Shown here piece after piece: positions 1 to 12,042 of a stretch of DNA of 64,000 nt. Below the pieces are notes generated by a model that was given only the letters and a program-made list of their open reading frames with translations, was not told the DNA's origin and ran no database searches. Position numbers and translations under genes: made by a program. Position 1 is the first letter of the stretch. Every line of letters starts with the position of its first letter. This stretch comes from Rotaria sordida (Eukaryota; Rotifera; Eurotatoria; Philodinida; Philodinidae), in contig CAJNOL010000668.1 in assembly GCA_905250125.1 (NCBI GenBank), positions 1 to 64,000 of the forward strand, in the 5' to 3' direction.

Positions 1-284
1 CTATGTTTAATTTTGCTTAAATCTCAACTTTATCTGAGACATCTCCATTGAAAAAATTTATAGAATTCGATTTTTAAAACTATTTCAAAATCAATATGGT
101 TTAATGAATAGAGATGTAGCGATTAGAATAGGTCTTGATTTTTTTCTCTTGTTTTTTATTGGTTTTGTTCGAATTTCTTTCCATTGACAGTCCATACAAA
201 TAACGAAAACTCTGAACTTTGTATGGAATTGATTGTTTTGCTTTACCTCTGAATGAAATTTTATTCCTAAGAATCTTCTTCTAG
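1..284. other. Upstream stretch, nothing assigned
   Basis: AT-rich sequence in which I see no convincing coding segment. It is probably intron or upstream sequence of the coiled-coil gene, whose first visible exon follows an acceptor ending at 284. Confidence 0.4.
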
Positions 285-3200
285 TCTCTTTATGATACAA
301 TTCTTAAACTTCAAAATGATTATCGTCAAAAAGAACTCGATTTTGTTCAACAAATGGATGATGTTATTAATCAACGCGATACTATTTATGCACAATTGAC
401 TTCTGTTCAAAATGTCTATGAACAACTGCAAAAAGAAAATAGAACTCTAGAAGAAGAAGTAGATCTATTATATTCAATTTATTAATAAAACAAATCATTA
501 TTTTTTTTTTTTGTATTTTATTCAAACAGATAAATTCAAAAAATGAAACAAATCGAGATCTTAAATTCGCTTTAACAACATCAAATAATGATAGTGAAAC
601 AATCTACAATCAACTACATCAATTAAATACAAATTTAAGTGATTTGCAAAAAAAATATGATCATGATATAGCTGAACGTAATTCTCAAATAGAAATTTTA
701 CGTACTGAACAAAAACAATTGATGGTAAAATTTAAATACAAATTCAAAACTTCTTTTGAATTAATGTTTTTTTTTTTTTACTTCTCTTTAGACACATTAT
801 GACGGTGAATTATTTAAAACTCATCAAACAATAATTCAATTACAACATGATAATAATCAATATGTCAATCAATTAGAACGATATCGATTAAATATTGATA
901 AACTTAAAATTGAAATCAATGAAAAACAAAATGTTCATAAAAACAAACTTTTTTGTTTTTTTTTCTAATCCTTCTGAAAATTTCTTTTATTCATATTTAG
1001 TTTATTGAACAAGTACAAAATGATTTAAGTGAACGATCAGCATTACATCTTAGTATTAATAATCAATTAACACAAGAAAATAAATTAAAAATGACCAAAA
1101 TAGCTGAACTTGAACAAGCTTTATCTCAAGGGCAGCAACATGTAGAATTTTCTAAATAAAATCAAAAATGATCAATTAAAAATCTTTTGTTATTTTCTCT
1201 AGAAAATTGAATTACAACGAACTATTCAAGAATTACAAACAGAACTATTTAAATCTCGTATGATAGCTAAAGAATCTGTAGAAAAAAGTGAAGAATTCGA
1301 ACGACGTTTTCGTGAAACCGATAAACATTTTATTCATTTAAATGAAACAACTGAACCAACAAAACGTGAATTAAATACTTTACGATTTGAATTATTAACG
1401 AAGTCTGATCAAAATACAGTGTTACAAAACATTATTGAAGATGAAAAACTTAAACGGTATTTGATCTTTTGAGGATTTTTTTTTTCGAAACAACGTATTT
1501 TGTTTATTTTTTGTGAAACATGATCTAAAAGGAGTGTTGAAGTAAATAAGGTAGAAACATGCAATTCCTTTCCTACAGACCATGGCAGGCGAGATCGACA
1601 GATAGTGATGTAATCAGGGGATCTTGGCAATAATCCATGTAATATAGTGTCAATAATGGTAATTATTACGTTTTTTTTCTTGCTTCAGTGCTAGGATGAC
1701 GCCCAGCCTAGCCCACTCTTGATTATGTCACTAGCAACAGATCATCACAGATACGTTAGAAACGGTGCATCACAGACATGACAGCCATAACCTTATAAAC
1801 GTTATCGACCGTGACTAGAGCTCGTCGGGTTGATCCTAAACTGGGACACAATCAGGTTAGGATCCAAAAATTTTGGACCCGACGAATTCTAGTTGTCTAA
1901 AAAAATGTGTATGATGCGCTAGTCACCAAATACAAAAAACAAAAAAAAATATATTTCGTATCTTTGGGGCAACTATCCAATTTCGATTAGTAAGTTTCAT
2001 TGAGAGTGTCAAAGTACAGTTTCTCAAGTCCGAGGTCGAAAATTCTGAACCCGATCGGCTCTAATTGTGACAGACGTTATTGATATAAGTTCAAAGACCA
2101 TATACATTAATAACGTCTCGTTATAATATATGAACTATTTCTTGATTGCATTTCTGAATAATTAAGTAAAAGAATGGTGAAGAAATGTGTTTCAAAATAG
2201 ATAGAATAAAATAATCTTCCTGTGATTAGCAAAATGAGCTACATCATGTTTCATATTTTAATTCTGCACGGTTTGTACTAATAGTTTGCTTTTTAGACAA
2301 AGACTTGAATTGAAATTAAAACGATTAAAAGATGAATATGTTGATGTACGTAAAGAACTTTATACTCGTATTGAAGAAAATAATGCATTACAACATGAAC
2401 TTATTGAATATCGATATAAAATTGATTATTACTCACAAATGAATAATCAAACATTGCATTTGACAGCACCTGTAAGTTTAAATAAACAAAAAAACATTTT
2501 CTTTTTATTTTAAATTTTCTAAAAATTAGTCAAATGAAAAAGAATCATCAACAACTGTTCAATTATATTTAAAAGAAAAGACAGATAGTCAAAGTTGGCA
2601 AGCAAAATGTCGAATATATCAACAAAAAATTGAACAATTACAAAAAAATTATGAATTAATTAGAGATAAATATAAACAACGTTTACATGAAGAACGGTTA
2701 GAATTGATTTTAATTATTTTATTTTATTTGATAATTTCTTTATTTTAGAGGTATATTTGAACGTACGAAACTTAAATATCTTGATCATATGAAAAATATT
2801 CAAAAAGATTTACATGAAACACGACAATTACTAGAAAAAGATACCGAATTAAAAATGAATCAAGAATCAGCTTATCAAGAATTGATTGATGAACGAAGAC
2901 AATTACTTACAAGGTAATTATTTATTGTCTTAAAGCATTGATATTGTCTCTTTCTCTCTTTCTCTCTCTCTTCTTTTTCTCATACATCTTTATATCTGAA
3001 TAGTCCTATCATCTTTTACAGACCATTTTTCTACACACTCTTCTAATTTATACAAACTCTCCAAATATGAACATGAGATATTGTTATTAAAACACTTGTA
3101 GCAAGTCAGTAATCATCTCTTTATTTGTATGTGAAGCCATGGAACTTCTCTTTCTCTTATTTTACTTTATTAAATTGGATAAAACAAATAAATTATGCTA

Positions 3201-3675
3201 ATATGAATACGTTCGTTTTATTAAAACAAAGCATTTTTCTTTTTGTTTGAAACTTCTTATTACTTATTTCTATATTTAATAGTATGCTTGATAAAGATGC
3301 CAAAGTACGCGAAATGCGTCGTGAAAATCTTTTATTAACATCAAAAATTCAATTACTTGAAAATCAAATGGAAAATTTAAATGATCGTGTTGATCGAACA
3401 TTACGTGAACGAAGTCAACTTCGTCGAGATGTTAATAGTGTTCGATTAAATAGTAATGTTTCAATTGAAGTAAATATTTTGTTTTCTTTTTTCTATTGCG
3501 ACAAAAAAATCATTTGTTTATTATTTTATAGACGAGTGCTCGTTCTTCACCAATTTTACCTTCGACAAGGTCAACAACTTATATTGATTCAACAGGATGG
3601 ACTCAACCTGTTTATTACACAGAATCATTTGGTTTTAATAATGATCCTCAATGTGAAACGTCTGCTATTTCTTAA
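285..3675 (+). CDS. Long coiled-coil protein, 5' end missing
   Basis: Eleven exons join in phase: 285-458, 530-724, 792-932, 1001-1141, 1203-1456, 2297-2471, 2530-2696, 2749-2913, 3283-3469 and 3532-3675 are clear, with the 5' end lying outside what can be read. The product is almost entirely heptad-like, rich in Gln, Glu, Leu, Lys and Asn (for example QLQKENRTLEEE, then LENQMENLNDRVDRTL), and ends in a short Ser/Thr-rich tail with TSAIS before the stop at 3673. There is no enzymatic motif. This composition is typical of structural proteins of centrosomes, cilia or the cytoskeleton, but I do not recognise the family. The intron 1457-2296 is about 840 bp, against 50-80 bp for most others, and holds a dispersed repeat. 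The intron 2914-3282 is also long. Confidence 0.75.
1500..2110. repeat. Dispersed repeat (family A), copy in an intron
   Basis: Part of the unusually long intron of the coiled-coil gene. A stretch near 1517 (GTGAAACATGATCTAAAAG) recurs almost unchanged near 22556, and the following AGCAAC/ATCACAGA/ATGACA words also recur at 22620-22960 in the same order. Within the intron the words GGACCCGACGAATTCTAG and GAACCCGATCGGCTCTAA form a degenerate direct repeat. No coding content is seen. It is probably an old transposon fragment. Confidence 0.55.
2941..2976. repeat. CT-rich simple sequence in an intron
   Basis: Pyrimidine-rich low-complexity run (TCTTTCTCTCTTTCTCTCTC-like) inside the 369-bp intron before the exon at 3283. 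Confidence 0.6.
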
Positions 3676-5759
3676 GTTAATTATGTTGTCTTTTTGCATA
3701 TACTTCTTAATAATGACAATTGAATAAGGTTTTTTAGTTTTCTCAGGCTGAAAAACAGTGAAATATTTCTTCAGACCTTATTCATCATCTGTTTTTTTCT
3801 TGAACCAGTCTTTGTCAGATATTTCTTTTGTTTCTTTCGCTTTTTCTTGTTTTTATTAGAAATGTAGAATAAAGCTAAGATTAGAATTCTAATCTTTGTT
3901 TAGGTTATTTTTGTATTATTGTGTGTTACAAGAATAAATTTTAAAAAAATATCCAAGCAAAAAATTATGTTGGGATTGTAAAAGAATTCAAAATTTAAAT
4001 CTATGTGATTTCAAACTTGAGTATTTGATAAACAAATTCTAATTTCCTACACAATATGTAAGAGATGTTTGAGATTCAAAAAAAATCATATCTGTATGAT
4101 GAATCACTTCAATAACTCAAAATAATTGAATTATAATCTTTTAGTCTCAAATTCAGGTTGACAAATGATTTTTCTTATCATTTCTTCTAAAACGAACTTC
4201 TTTTTAATTTGATTACCATGCTTGAATGTTTTCTAAAGGGCATTATAGATTATATAATGGTATAGTATTACTACCAGATCACGGAACTGAATTTATGAAA
4301 AGGTTGAAAGAAAATATATGTGCAAAAAAGTGTGACATAAACTTTTCAAATTTATATATTTGACATAGATGACAACGACTTTATACAGAAAAGTAATATT
4401 CTTAATGTCTATCAAGCACTGTCATCACCAAGTCCAGAAATGCTGTTCTCAATATTTGTATATAGTGAAAGTTATTCAATGTTATCGTCTTCTTCTATAT
4501 TAATATCAACATCTTCACCTTCATCTTTTTTTTTTCTACTTCTCCGTAGTTCTTTGCTTTCGTAAAATGACGTATAGGTTCCTTTTACAAAAAGTCATTG
4601 TTAATAAACTGTTCCAACATCTATAAGTAAATATAGTTCTTTTTCTGATCATCTCATCTGATAGTCATCATACTCAACACTATTACTAGTGAACATTCCG
4701 TTTGTAAATTAATCTCTACTCAAATAATGATAATTAATTAAAACACTATTGACAAATGATAGTTACTATGTATAAGTAACTATTCAAACAAGAAAAATAT
4801 ATGAAATACGTCACACTGATATAAAAAAATCAAGATAAGACAAGTATCATGAGTGCATAAAATGAGTCATTATTTTTATTTGTTAACGGCTGTTATCTTG
4901 TAAAATACGGTTAATTGTAGCAGGTTATGATCTCTATATGATTATAGTTATAATACACAATAAATATCTTTGATTTCATACCAAAAGTAGAAAAAGACAA
5001 AGAACATCAAAAACTGAAAAAGTGAGTCTACCGGAATTTGTTTTTTTCGTGATTTATTCAAACCATGGAATTCATCTAGATCAATCTATTGATAGCATAT
5101 AATGCATTTGAACTGTACCAAGAGAGAGATATAATTCTGAGGTGTCAGCTTCCGTCCTTATCTGGTTTCTCGTCCTGAGTGTCGTTGTTGCTCTCATTCC
5201 AACCAGGCATCTACTCTCAGCATAATTCCTTCCGTCTCGTGATAAGATGTATAGTGGAATATATAGAAAAATTTCGAAAAGATAAATTTTAGAAACTGTT
5301 GCTTTATTAAAGAGACATCATCTGAAGAAGTCGTATTTTACTTATTCAATATTACACATTTTAAATTCTGCAATGTTCATAAGAAAACAATTTTTATGAA
5401 TATAATTTTTGAAAGACATTGCTAGTTAAAAAAATATATATATAACTATTTTATTGATCAATTACACATATTGAAAAGTCCAAAGTACTAGACTCCGACA
5501 TTTTTTAAAACAAATAAATAAAGCATACGTTAGTTTATCATAAGAGGGCGCTTTCATCTAATATTTATTTTTTACATCAACATCTGCATGCATTTCAATT
5601 GGTCTCTTTCTTTCTCAAGTCAATACTTGACTCAAAATATGCTTGTTCGTCATCAGTTAGAGTGTTGTAGGGGCGTTAATAATTATTACTATTTATTTAC
5701 GTTCTTGTCTTTAAATGTAACTTCAAAGATACTTATTGTTTAGTTATCAATTGTTTTAA
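3676..5759. other. Intergenic stretch of about 2.1 kb
   Basis: No gene recognised. A minus-strand acidic stretch near 4480-4560 (encoding EGEDVDINIEEDD-like sequence) has no supporting exons and is left out. A dispersed repeat occupies about 5041-5250. Confidence 0.5.
5041..5250. repeat. Dispersed repeat (family B), copy 1
   Basis: Shares an ordered set of words with 54140-54360: an ATGGAATTCATCT-like word, then CTATTGATAGCATATAATGC, a CTGTACCAA-like word, ATTCTGAGG, TTCCGT, TCTCGTCCT and GGCATCT. The two copies are in the same orientation and diverged by roughly a quarter by eye. No ORF is evident. Confidence 0.6.
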
Positions 5760-7366
5760 ATGACAAGCGATAATCCACCTTTATTATCCGTCCAATTAGT
5801 TCATACACTTCGTGGCCATACATCTGATGTTAATGCCGTTATTTTCTCACCGACACATTCTACATCACCATTACTTGCTTCGTGTTCATCAGATAAAACA
5901 ATTCGATTATGGAATTTAAATGATCAATCATCAACAACATTAACACGACATACATATCAAGTTCATTGCCTTGCTTTTTCACCAATTCTTAATGATACTA
6001 ATGATTCAAAAATTAAAAATATGGCATCAGTTTCAACTGATGGAACTTGTCTTCTATGGGATTTGACAACAATAAGTGTACTAAAAGAATATAAACATGA
6101 TAGTGGATCTCCTATTCGTGTTTGCCAATTTTCGTCTGATGGAATTCTATTAGCAACAGGTTAAATTACTTTTTTTTTTTTTATTAAAAATTAGACAAGA
6201 AAAAGAAACATTTCTTTGTTTTTTTTTCATATTTAGCTGGTGATGATGAATTAATCAATTTATGGGATATAACTGCTTCATCATCTCGACCAGTTAAAAC
6301 TTTATCTGGTCATTCAGCATCAATTGTTGCATTACGATTTTTTTCAAATCATCTTATATCTGGTTCTTTTTATGGTGATCTTAAAGTTTGGGTTGTTAAT
6401 TCCTCATTTATAGGTCCTGTTCATTTTGAACGTGAAGCACATGATTTAGGTGTAACATGTTTAGACATTGTTTCTCCTTCATCAACTGAAAGTCAACATC
6501 ATCATCACCATCCACCTCATTTAATAGCGTCAGGTGGAAATGATAATCATGTTAAAATTTGGCATTGTACATCATCATCAAAACATCATTTAACACTTGT
6601 AAGAACATTAAAAAAACATATATGTGCTGTTATGTGTGTATCATTTGGTATAAAACATTATTTAGCAAGTGGTTCTGGTGATAAAACAATTATTATTTGG
6701 AATTATGATACAGGCCATTTCATTCATCAATTTGATGCACATACACGTTATGTAACATGTTGTTCGTTTTCATTAGATGGTCATTATTTAGCATCTGGTT
6801 CAAATGATCGTGTGGTAAATATATGGAAAATAAATTATAATGATAATGAAAATGAAAATGATGAAACAAACCATAAAAAATCTAAAAAACAACAATTTCA
6901 ATTACATTCTATTGATCAATGGACAAATGAAATGGTTCAACAATGGCTTGAACAATTTCATATAAAAACAAAATTAAATTTAACTGGAAATGATTTATTA
7001 TCAAAATCGGATAATGAAATATTAGAATTATTTAATAATAATGAACAATTATTAAATGAACTTAGTTCATTAAGACATAAACATTTTATAAAACAAATTT
7101 CATTGAAAAAAACAAATGAAAATTCAACATTAGATGAAAATAATAAAGAAAGTATACCAAATGAATTTCTATGTCCAATAACACATGAATTAATGAATGA
7201 CCCTGTATGTGCATCTGATGGTTATACATATGAAAGAAAAGCCATTGAAGAATGGTTAACAAAACAGAAAACAAGTCCTCTTATGAATTTATCAATCAAG
7301 GGTACACAACTTTATTCAAATAAAGTTTTAAAAATGTTAATTGATAAATATGTCCAACAAAGCTAA
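5760..7366 (+). CDS. WDSUB1: WD repeat, SAM and U-box protein (WDSUB1)
   Basis: Two exons, 5760-6159 and 6237-7366, give 509 aa; human WDSUB1 is about 476 aa. A WD40 propeller fills residues 1 to about 345, with clear repeats such as LASCSSDKTIRLWNL and LASGSGDKTIIIWNY. A SAM domain at about 358-425 starts near IDQWTNEMVQQWLEQF. A U-box at about 440-509 contains the FLCPITHELMNDPV core. By family, the U-box recruits a ubiquitin-conjugating enzyme, so this is a likely cytosolic E3 ubiquitin ligase with the propeller as substrate module; its substrates are unknown. The start at 5760 is the first ATG, directly before the first WD repeat. Domain order and length match the family, so the call is secure. 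Confidence 0.95.
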
Positions 7367-7526
7367 TTTCTTTTTTGCTTGCTAGTCCAAATATTCTATT
7401 ATTTTTATGTAACTTTTGTTTTTCTTTTGCTTATCTATTATTACTGTGATAAGAATGTGTAAAACGTTATATGAGAAAAATAATGCAGCTCTTTTTTTTT
7501 ATAGATATATATTAAGAAAGATTTTG

Positions 7527-8474
7527 ATGGCATCAAAAAAGCCAAATGTGATATTTGTTTTAGGTGGACCGGGAGCTGGTATGTCTTCTTTGATATGTGA
7601 ATTTTTTTGCTTGATATTGCTTTATTTAGGCAAAGGTACACAATGTGTTCGTATTGCCGAGGTCAGTTGTATTTGTTCAAAGAATTTCAATGAATAAAAG
7701 ATTCTTTTTTTTTAATTCTTCATAGAAATACGGTTATGTTCATTTATCAGCCGGTGATCTTCTTCGCGAAGAAGCAGCAAAACCTGATTCATCTTTAGGT
7801 CAGGAAATCAATGAACATATCAAGAATGGTTCTATTGTACCCGTTGCAGTGACTTGCAAATTACTTGAAAATGTAAATTAATTATTTATTTTCACTCTCT
7901 GTGACAAAATAAAATTCTTTTTCTGTTTTTAAAAAGGCTATGAAAAAGAGCGGCAAAGAAAATTTTTTAATTGATGGATTTCCACGTAATAAAGATAATG
8001 TTGACGGATGGAAACAAGCTATGGATGGAAAAGCTAATGTTCAATGTGTACTCTTTTTTGATTGTGATGAAAAGGTTAATATCATCATTTATCTTTTTTT
8101 TTTGTTTTTTTATTAGATCTTTTTTTGTTTTGCATATAGACTTGTGTTGCTCGCTGTCTTGACCGTGGTGGTAAAGGAAGTGGACGAACCGATGATAATG
8201 AAGAAAGTTTAAAGAAACGGTAAAAATTTTCAAAAATTTATTTATAAATTTTTATTTTGTTTCTCTCAGTATTGTAACATACAATGAATCAACACGACCG
8301 GTAGTTGAACTCTATGAAAAAGACAATTTAGTTAAACGTGTTGATGCCTCAAAGGATGTTGACAAGGTTTGATTTATTAAACAATGAAAATATAAAATAA
8401 TTATTTCTGTATAATTGTAGGTTTTTCAAGATGTTCAACATGTTTTTAATAATCTCAAATCGACAGCTCAATGA
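7527..8474 (+). CDS. CMPK1: UMP-CMP kinase
   Basis: Seven exons (7527-7578, 7630-7661, 7726-7872, 7937-8074, 8140-8219, 8270-8366, 8421-8474) give 199 aa, the usual length. The enzyme transfers phosphate from ATP to UMP or CMP in cytosolic pyrimidine salvage. The P-loop GGPGAGKGTQC spans the first intron. The NMP-binding part [11 protein letters not shown], the FLIDGFPRN motif, and the lid arginines in [16 protein letters not shown] and the following ESLKKRI are all present. The reading frame is open upstream to an ATG at 7416, which would add 37 hydrophobic/basic residues. The start at 7527 matches the short, standard family form. The gene lies 160 bp after WDSUB1 on the same strand. Confidence 0.95.
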
Positions 8475-8761
8475 TAAACCACAGCAAAATTGAACTTAAT
8501 CGCTTGCCCTATTCCCACAAATTTTTATGACATGATATACAATCTCACATAATCGAAATTTTATTTCTTGCGTTGTGCACGTTGATCTTGATTTTTGATT
8601 ATATTTTATCTAGTTTAATGTAGTTCTATTTAGAAAAAATACAAAAATATTAATAGTTTTTTTCTCTAGATCAATTTTGTCTTTCTTTCATATTGTTAAT
8701 ACTACGATATGGTAGATTAAGGTTTTTTTTTCTTTGATTAGTACTAGTCGAAATCTATATC

Positions 8762-8782
8762 TATATATATATATATATATAT
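8762..8782. repeat. (AT)n microsatellite
   Basis: Pure AT dinucleotide run directly upstream of the first recognisable IMMP2L exon. Confidence 0.9.
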
Positions 8783-8792
8783 GTTTAAATAG

Positions 8793-9519
8793 AAATTGGA
8801 AGAGCTTTTAAAACATGGATTTAGAGGTGCTATTTTGGCTCTTCCATTTCTTACTACGTTTATGGATAAAATAGCGACAATATCACTTGTTGATGGTACT
8901 TCAATGCAGGTAGATTATGTTCATTATGATCGATTATTAATTTATTTGCTATAGCCTCTTCTTAATCCGACTGGTTTACATAGTGATTGGGTCTTAATAA
9001 AACGGTGGCATATGGATGATTATTTTTTACGGAAAGGTGATATTATATCATTTGAGTATGTCTTTTTTTGTAGCTTTTCTATTTCGATGAATGATGTGTG
9101 ATATTAAAATTTTGTAAGATCTCCTCGCGAACCAGGTACATATATGATTAAACGTGTAAAAGCATTAGAAAATGAAATGATTTAGTAAGAAAGTCATTTT
9201 TGGAGTGATATTTTTTATTTATTTATTGGCATTTATTTTTAAGCGATACAACAAAACAAAAAGAAACACGAGTGCCACAAGGACATCTATGGGTTGAAGG
9301 TGACAATAAACGTGCAAGTTATGATAGTCGTCATTTTGGTTGTGTAAGTCAAAGAGGTAATTTATGGAATCAAAGATCAATCTATCCTATTTTTAGGTTA
9401 CTCGAGGTTTAGTAACTGGGCGAGCCTTATATATTATTTGGCCACCAAAACGTTTTGGTACTAAGTTAACATTACTCAATGACGACGACGACTCCGACAA
9501 TGATGATCATGATGATTAA
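8793..9519 (+). CDS. IMMP2L: Mitochondrial inner membrane protease subunit 2-like
   Basis: Five exons (8793-8909, 8955-9055, 9119-9184, 9244-9343, 9397-9519) join in phase to 168 codons; the human protein is 175 aa. This is an S26 (type I signal peptidase) family protease of the mitochondrial inner membrane. The catalytic Ser lies in VDGTSMQPLLNP and the Lys in YMIKRVKALENE; HLWVEGDN and a WPP motif near the C-terminus also match. The tail is unusually acidic (DDDDSDNDDHDD). The start is unresolved: no in-frame ATG precedes the conserved part in this exon, which begins after an AG at 8792, so a short 5' exon or a trans-spliced leader is likely. An ATG about 25 codons into the exon would remove the predicted membrane anchor. 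Confidence 0.88.
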
Positions 9520-10410
9520 AACTATTTTTATTGTAGCTTGTGTTAAAAATTATTTTTGTTTTGTATGTGTTGATCGATTATTATTTTTCACTTGAAGATA
9601 TTTTGGACAAAAATAGTAACCGAACTGTTTATTTTCATAGATAACAATTGTTAAATAGTCGTATACTTTGTTATCATTGGGAAAGGCTACCTAAAACAAG
9701 AAGAACTCAAAAAAATTCCAGCCTTCATGTATACTATTAACTACTAGTGTAACCAGATGAGAGACTTAACCCATCAACGGAAGACTTTGAACATCCATCA
9801 CAAATGATTGAGTTCCACTTCGTAACGAACTTGAGTTCCCTCCTAGAAGTATTATCAGAGGGTCTTGCATATAGAGAACTCAACTAGACTAGCTTTCATA
9901 GAAAAATTTAGAAGCTTTGAACAAAGTCTCTTCGAGATATGAACCTTTCAAAAAACTCATGTTGTATACACTATCTATGGAAAGGACTTATATTTTGAAA
10001 GCCTCATATCTCGAAGAAACTTCGTTTAAAACTTTTGAATTTTTTCTATAAAAGCTAGCCTAGTTAAGTTCTCTAAATGCACAAAATTTCAGATCAAAAT
10101 TAGAAAATACGAATTTTTCGAAAATCTGGAAGCCTCTAAAAAAAATTCGATAGCTTAGTCAACTCTCAATAGGAACCAAAATTCTTTTAGAGTTTTTATT
10201 GGAACACTATGTAGTATCTATAGACATAAAATCATTGCAATCGAAAAGGGGCAACTAAGGAAGTTCTCTCATGAAGCCTCTACAACATTTTTCTCGTTAT
10301 GCTGCTACTACTACGACTACTAATTAACGCTGAACATTAATAAATGATATACAAATCTAAACATGATAATTTACAAAAACAAAGTTAAAATCTCTTCTGA
10401 CTTCAGATAA
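9520..10410. other. Intergenic stretch with a foldback
   Basis: No coding signal. An imperfect inverted repeat occupies 9866-10082; the remainder is unremarkable AT-rich sequence. Confidence 0.5.
9866..10082. repeat. Foldback (inverted repeat), arms of about 80 bp
   Basis: Left arm about 9866-9949, right arm about 9997-10082. The left words GAGAACTCAACTAGACTAGC and CTTCGAGATATGA reappear as the reverse complement in the right arm (GCTAGCCTAGTTAAGTTCTC and TCATATCTCGAAG). Arms are diverged by about 15 percent by eye, with a loop of about 47 bp. No transposase is present, so it could be a foldback MITE. Confidence 0.75.
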
Positions 10411-12042
10411 ATGCAACGTCCAGTTCGTGGCTATCGTGGTGGTAGTCGTATTAGTGCTTATTTAGCACATACTCATGGTATTAACGATAATGGTGATAAT
10501 GATCATGAACGATCATCTCTATCAAATTCAAATTTAGGTGAAACAGAAGATGATAATAATGATATTGATATAACAATAAAATCTAAAAATTCTTCTGTAT
10601 TATCATCAATTGCAATTAGTACTGATTTTGAATCAGTTATTCGTAGTCTTCAGCCATTAGCAATACGTCAGAAAAAGCCAAAAAACAATTCAAATATCAA
10701 TAGTCAAAAAGCTGATTTACCCCAATTAAATATGATAAGTGATACGACTAATACTATTAATGAACAAACAAAAGATCAACCAACACATCATTGGTTTCCA
10801 AAACCTGATGTTGGTCATGTTAAATCAAATGATTTCATTCGTCATAATCACATTGGTAAATTTATAAATTATTTCTATAAATAAAAAAATAATTTTGTTT
10901 TTCTTTTCAAGAATCTCAACAAATAGNNNNNNNNNNNNNNNNNNNNNNNNNNNNNNNNNNNNNNNNNNNNNNNNNNNNNNNNNNNNNNNNNNNNNNNNNN
11001 NNNNNNNNNNNNNNNNNNNNNNNNNNTTCTTAAGAAATTAATGTCAGGCGAAGAAGAATTAATTGAACAATTTCAATATGAATTACAATTATCTGTTGGT
11101 GATGAATTAAAAGCTTTACTTAGTTCATTTAGTGGTAAAGATGATTCATTTTATGTATTAGTTATTAATGAAAATACAGCTGCTATTGATCGAGCTATGA
11201 GTGAATTACAAGAAGATCATATACCAAATCGAGAATATCTTCAAGTACCTCAAATTAAAACGTATATTTTATATAATTTGAATACATTAATTAAAATCTA
11301 AATATTATTTTTTTTTTCTTTAGTCTAGTTGTTGCACGATATGCTGATGATAAAAAATATTATCGTGCGTGGGTGACATCAGTTGATATAGAACATGAAC
11401 AAGCCATAGTTTTTTTTGTTGATTTTGGTAATGAAAGTACTGTATTATTTTCGGATATATACACATGTCCAGAATCTGTTCGTTTACTTCCATGGCTCGG
11501 TATACGTGTTCGTCTTACAAATGAAACAATGACAGCTGAAGAATTAACAACATTTTGGAAATTAACTGAATCACATTATGTATGGATACGTATTAATGAA
11601 ATATTCAAAGATTCATATGGTATACAAATTAAAATTGATTATACAGTATATCTTCAACAAGAACGTCTTAAAATGGTAACATCCAAACGATTTATTAATA
11701 AGGCTATACAGGTTTGAAAGAAAAATATTCTTTTTAAAAAAATATAAAAAAAGTATTTTTTTTCTATCTTAGACGAAAACAGATGAAAAATTTATATATC
11801 CAAGAAATAGTTCAGAAAAAAATTTATGTTTATCAACACCATCAAAAATTGATCAAATACAAATAGGAAATGAAAATTTTCTTCGTAATTTATTTGAAAT
11901 GATTAATAATGAATTACGTTCAGTTCGACATCGTATTAATGGTAGTGATGAAGCATCACAAGATCGACATGATCAACTTATGCAATTATTATTTTCGATA
12001 GTCAATTCAAATAATAGTAATAATCAAAAAAAGATTTGTTAA
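10411..12042 (+). CDS. Tudor-domain protein, interrupted by an assembly gap
   Basis: Exons 10411-10855, 10912-11261 (contains 100 N at 10927-11026), 11324-11711 and 11773-12042 are in phase on either side of the gap. The N-terminus MQRPVRGYRGGSRISAY is Arg/Gly-rich, a type of sequence that is methylated and bound by Tudor proteins. The Tudor core follows the third acceptor: VVARYADDKKYYRAWV, then AIVFFVDFGNES, with the typical Y-D-F-G-N pattern of extended Tudor domains. By family such proteins bind symmetric dimethyl-arginine on Piwi proteins in germ granules; a specific orthologue is not recognisable. The true length is unknown because the gap size is a placeholder. Confidence 0.85.
10927..11026. 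other. Assembly gap (100 N)
   Basis: A run of exactly 100 N inside the Tudor gene. The round number suggests a scaffold placeholder. Confidence 0.99.
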
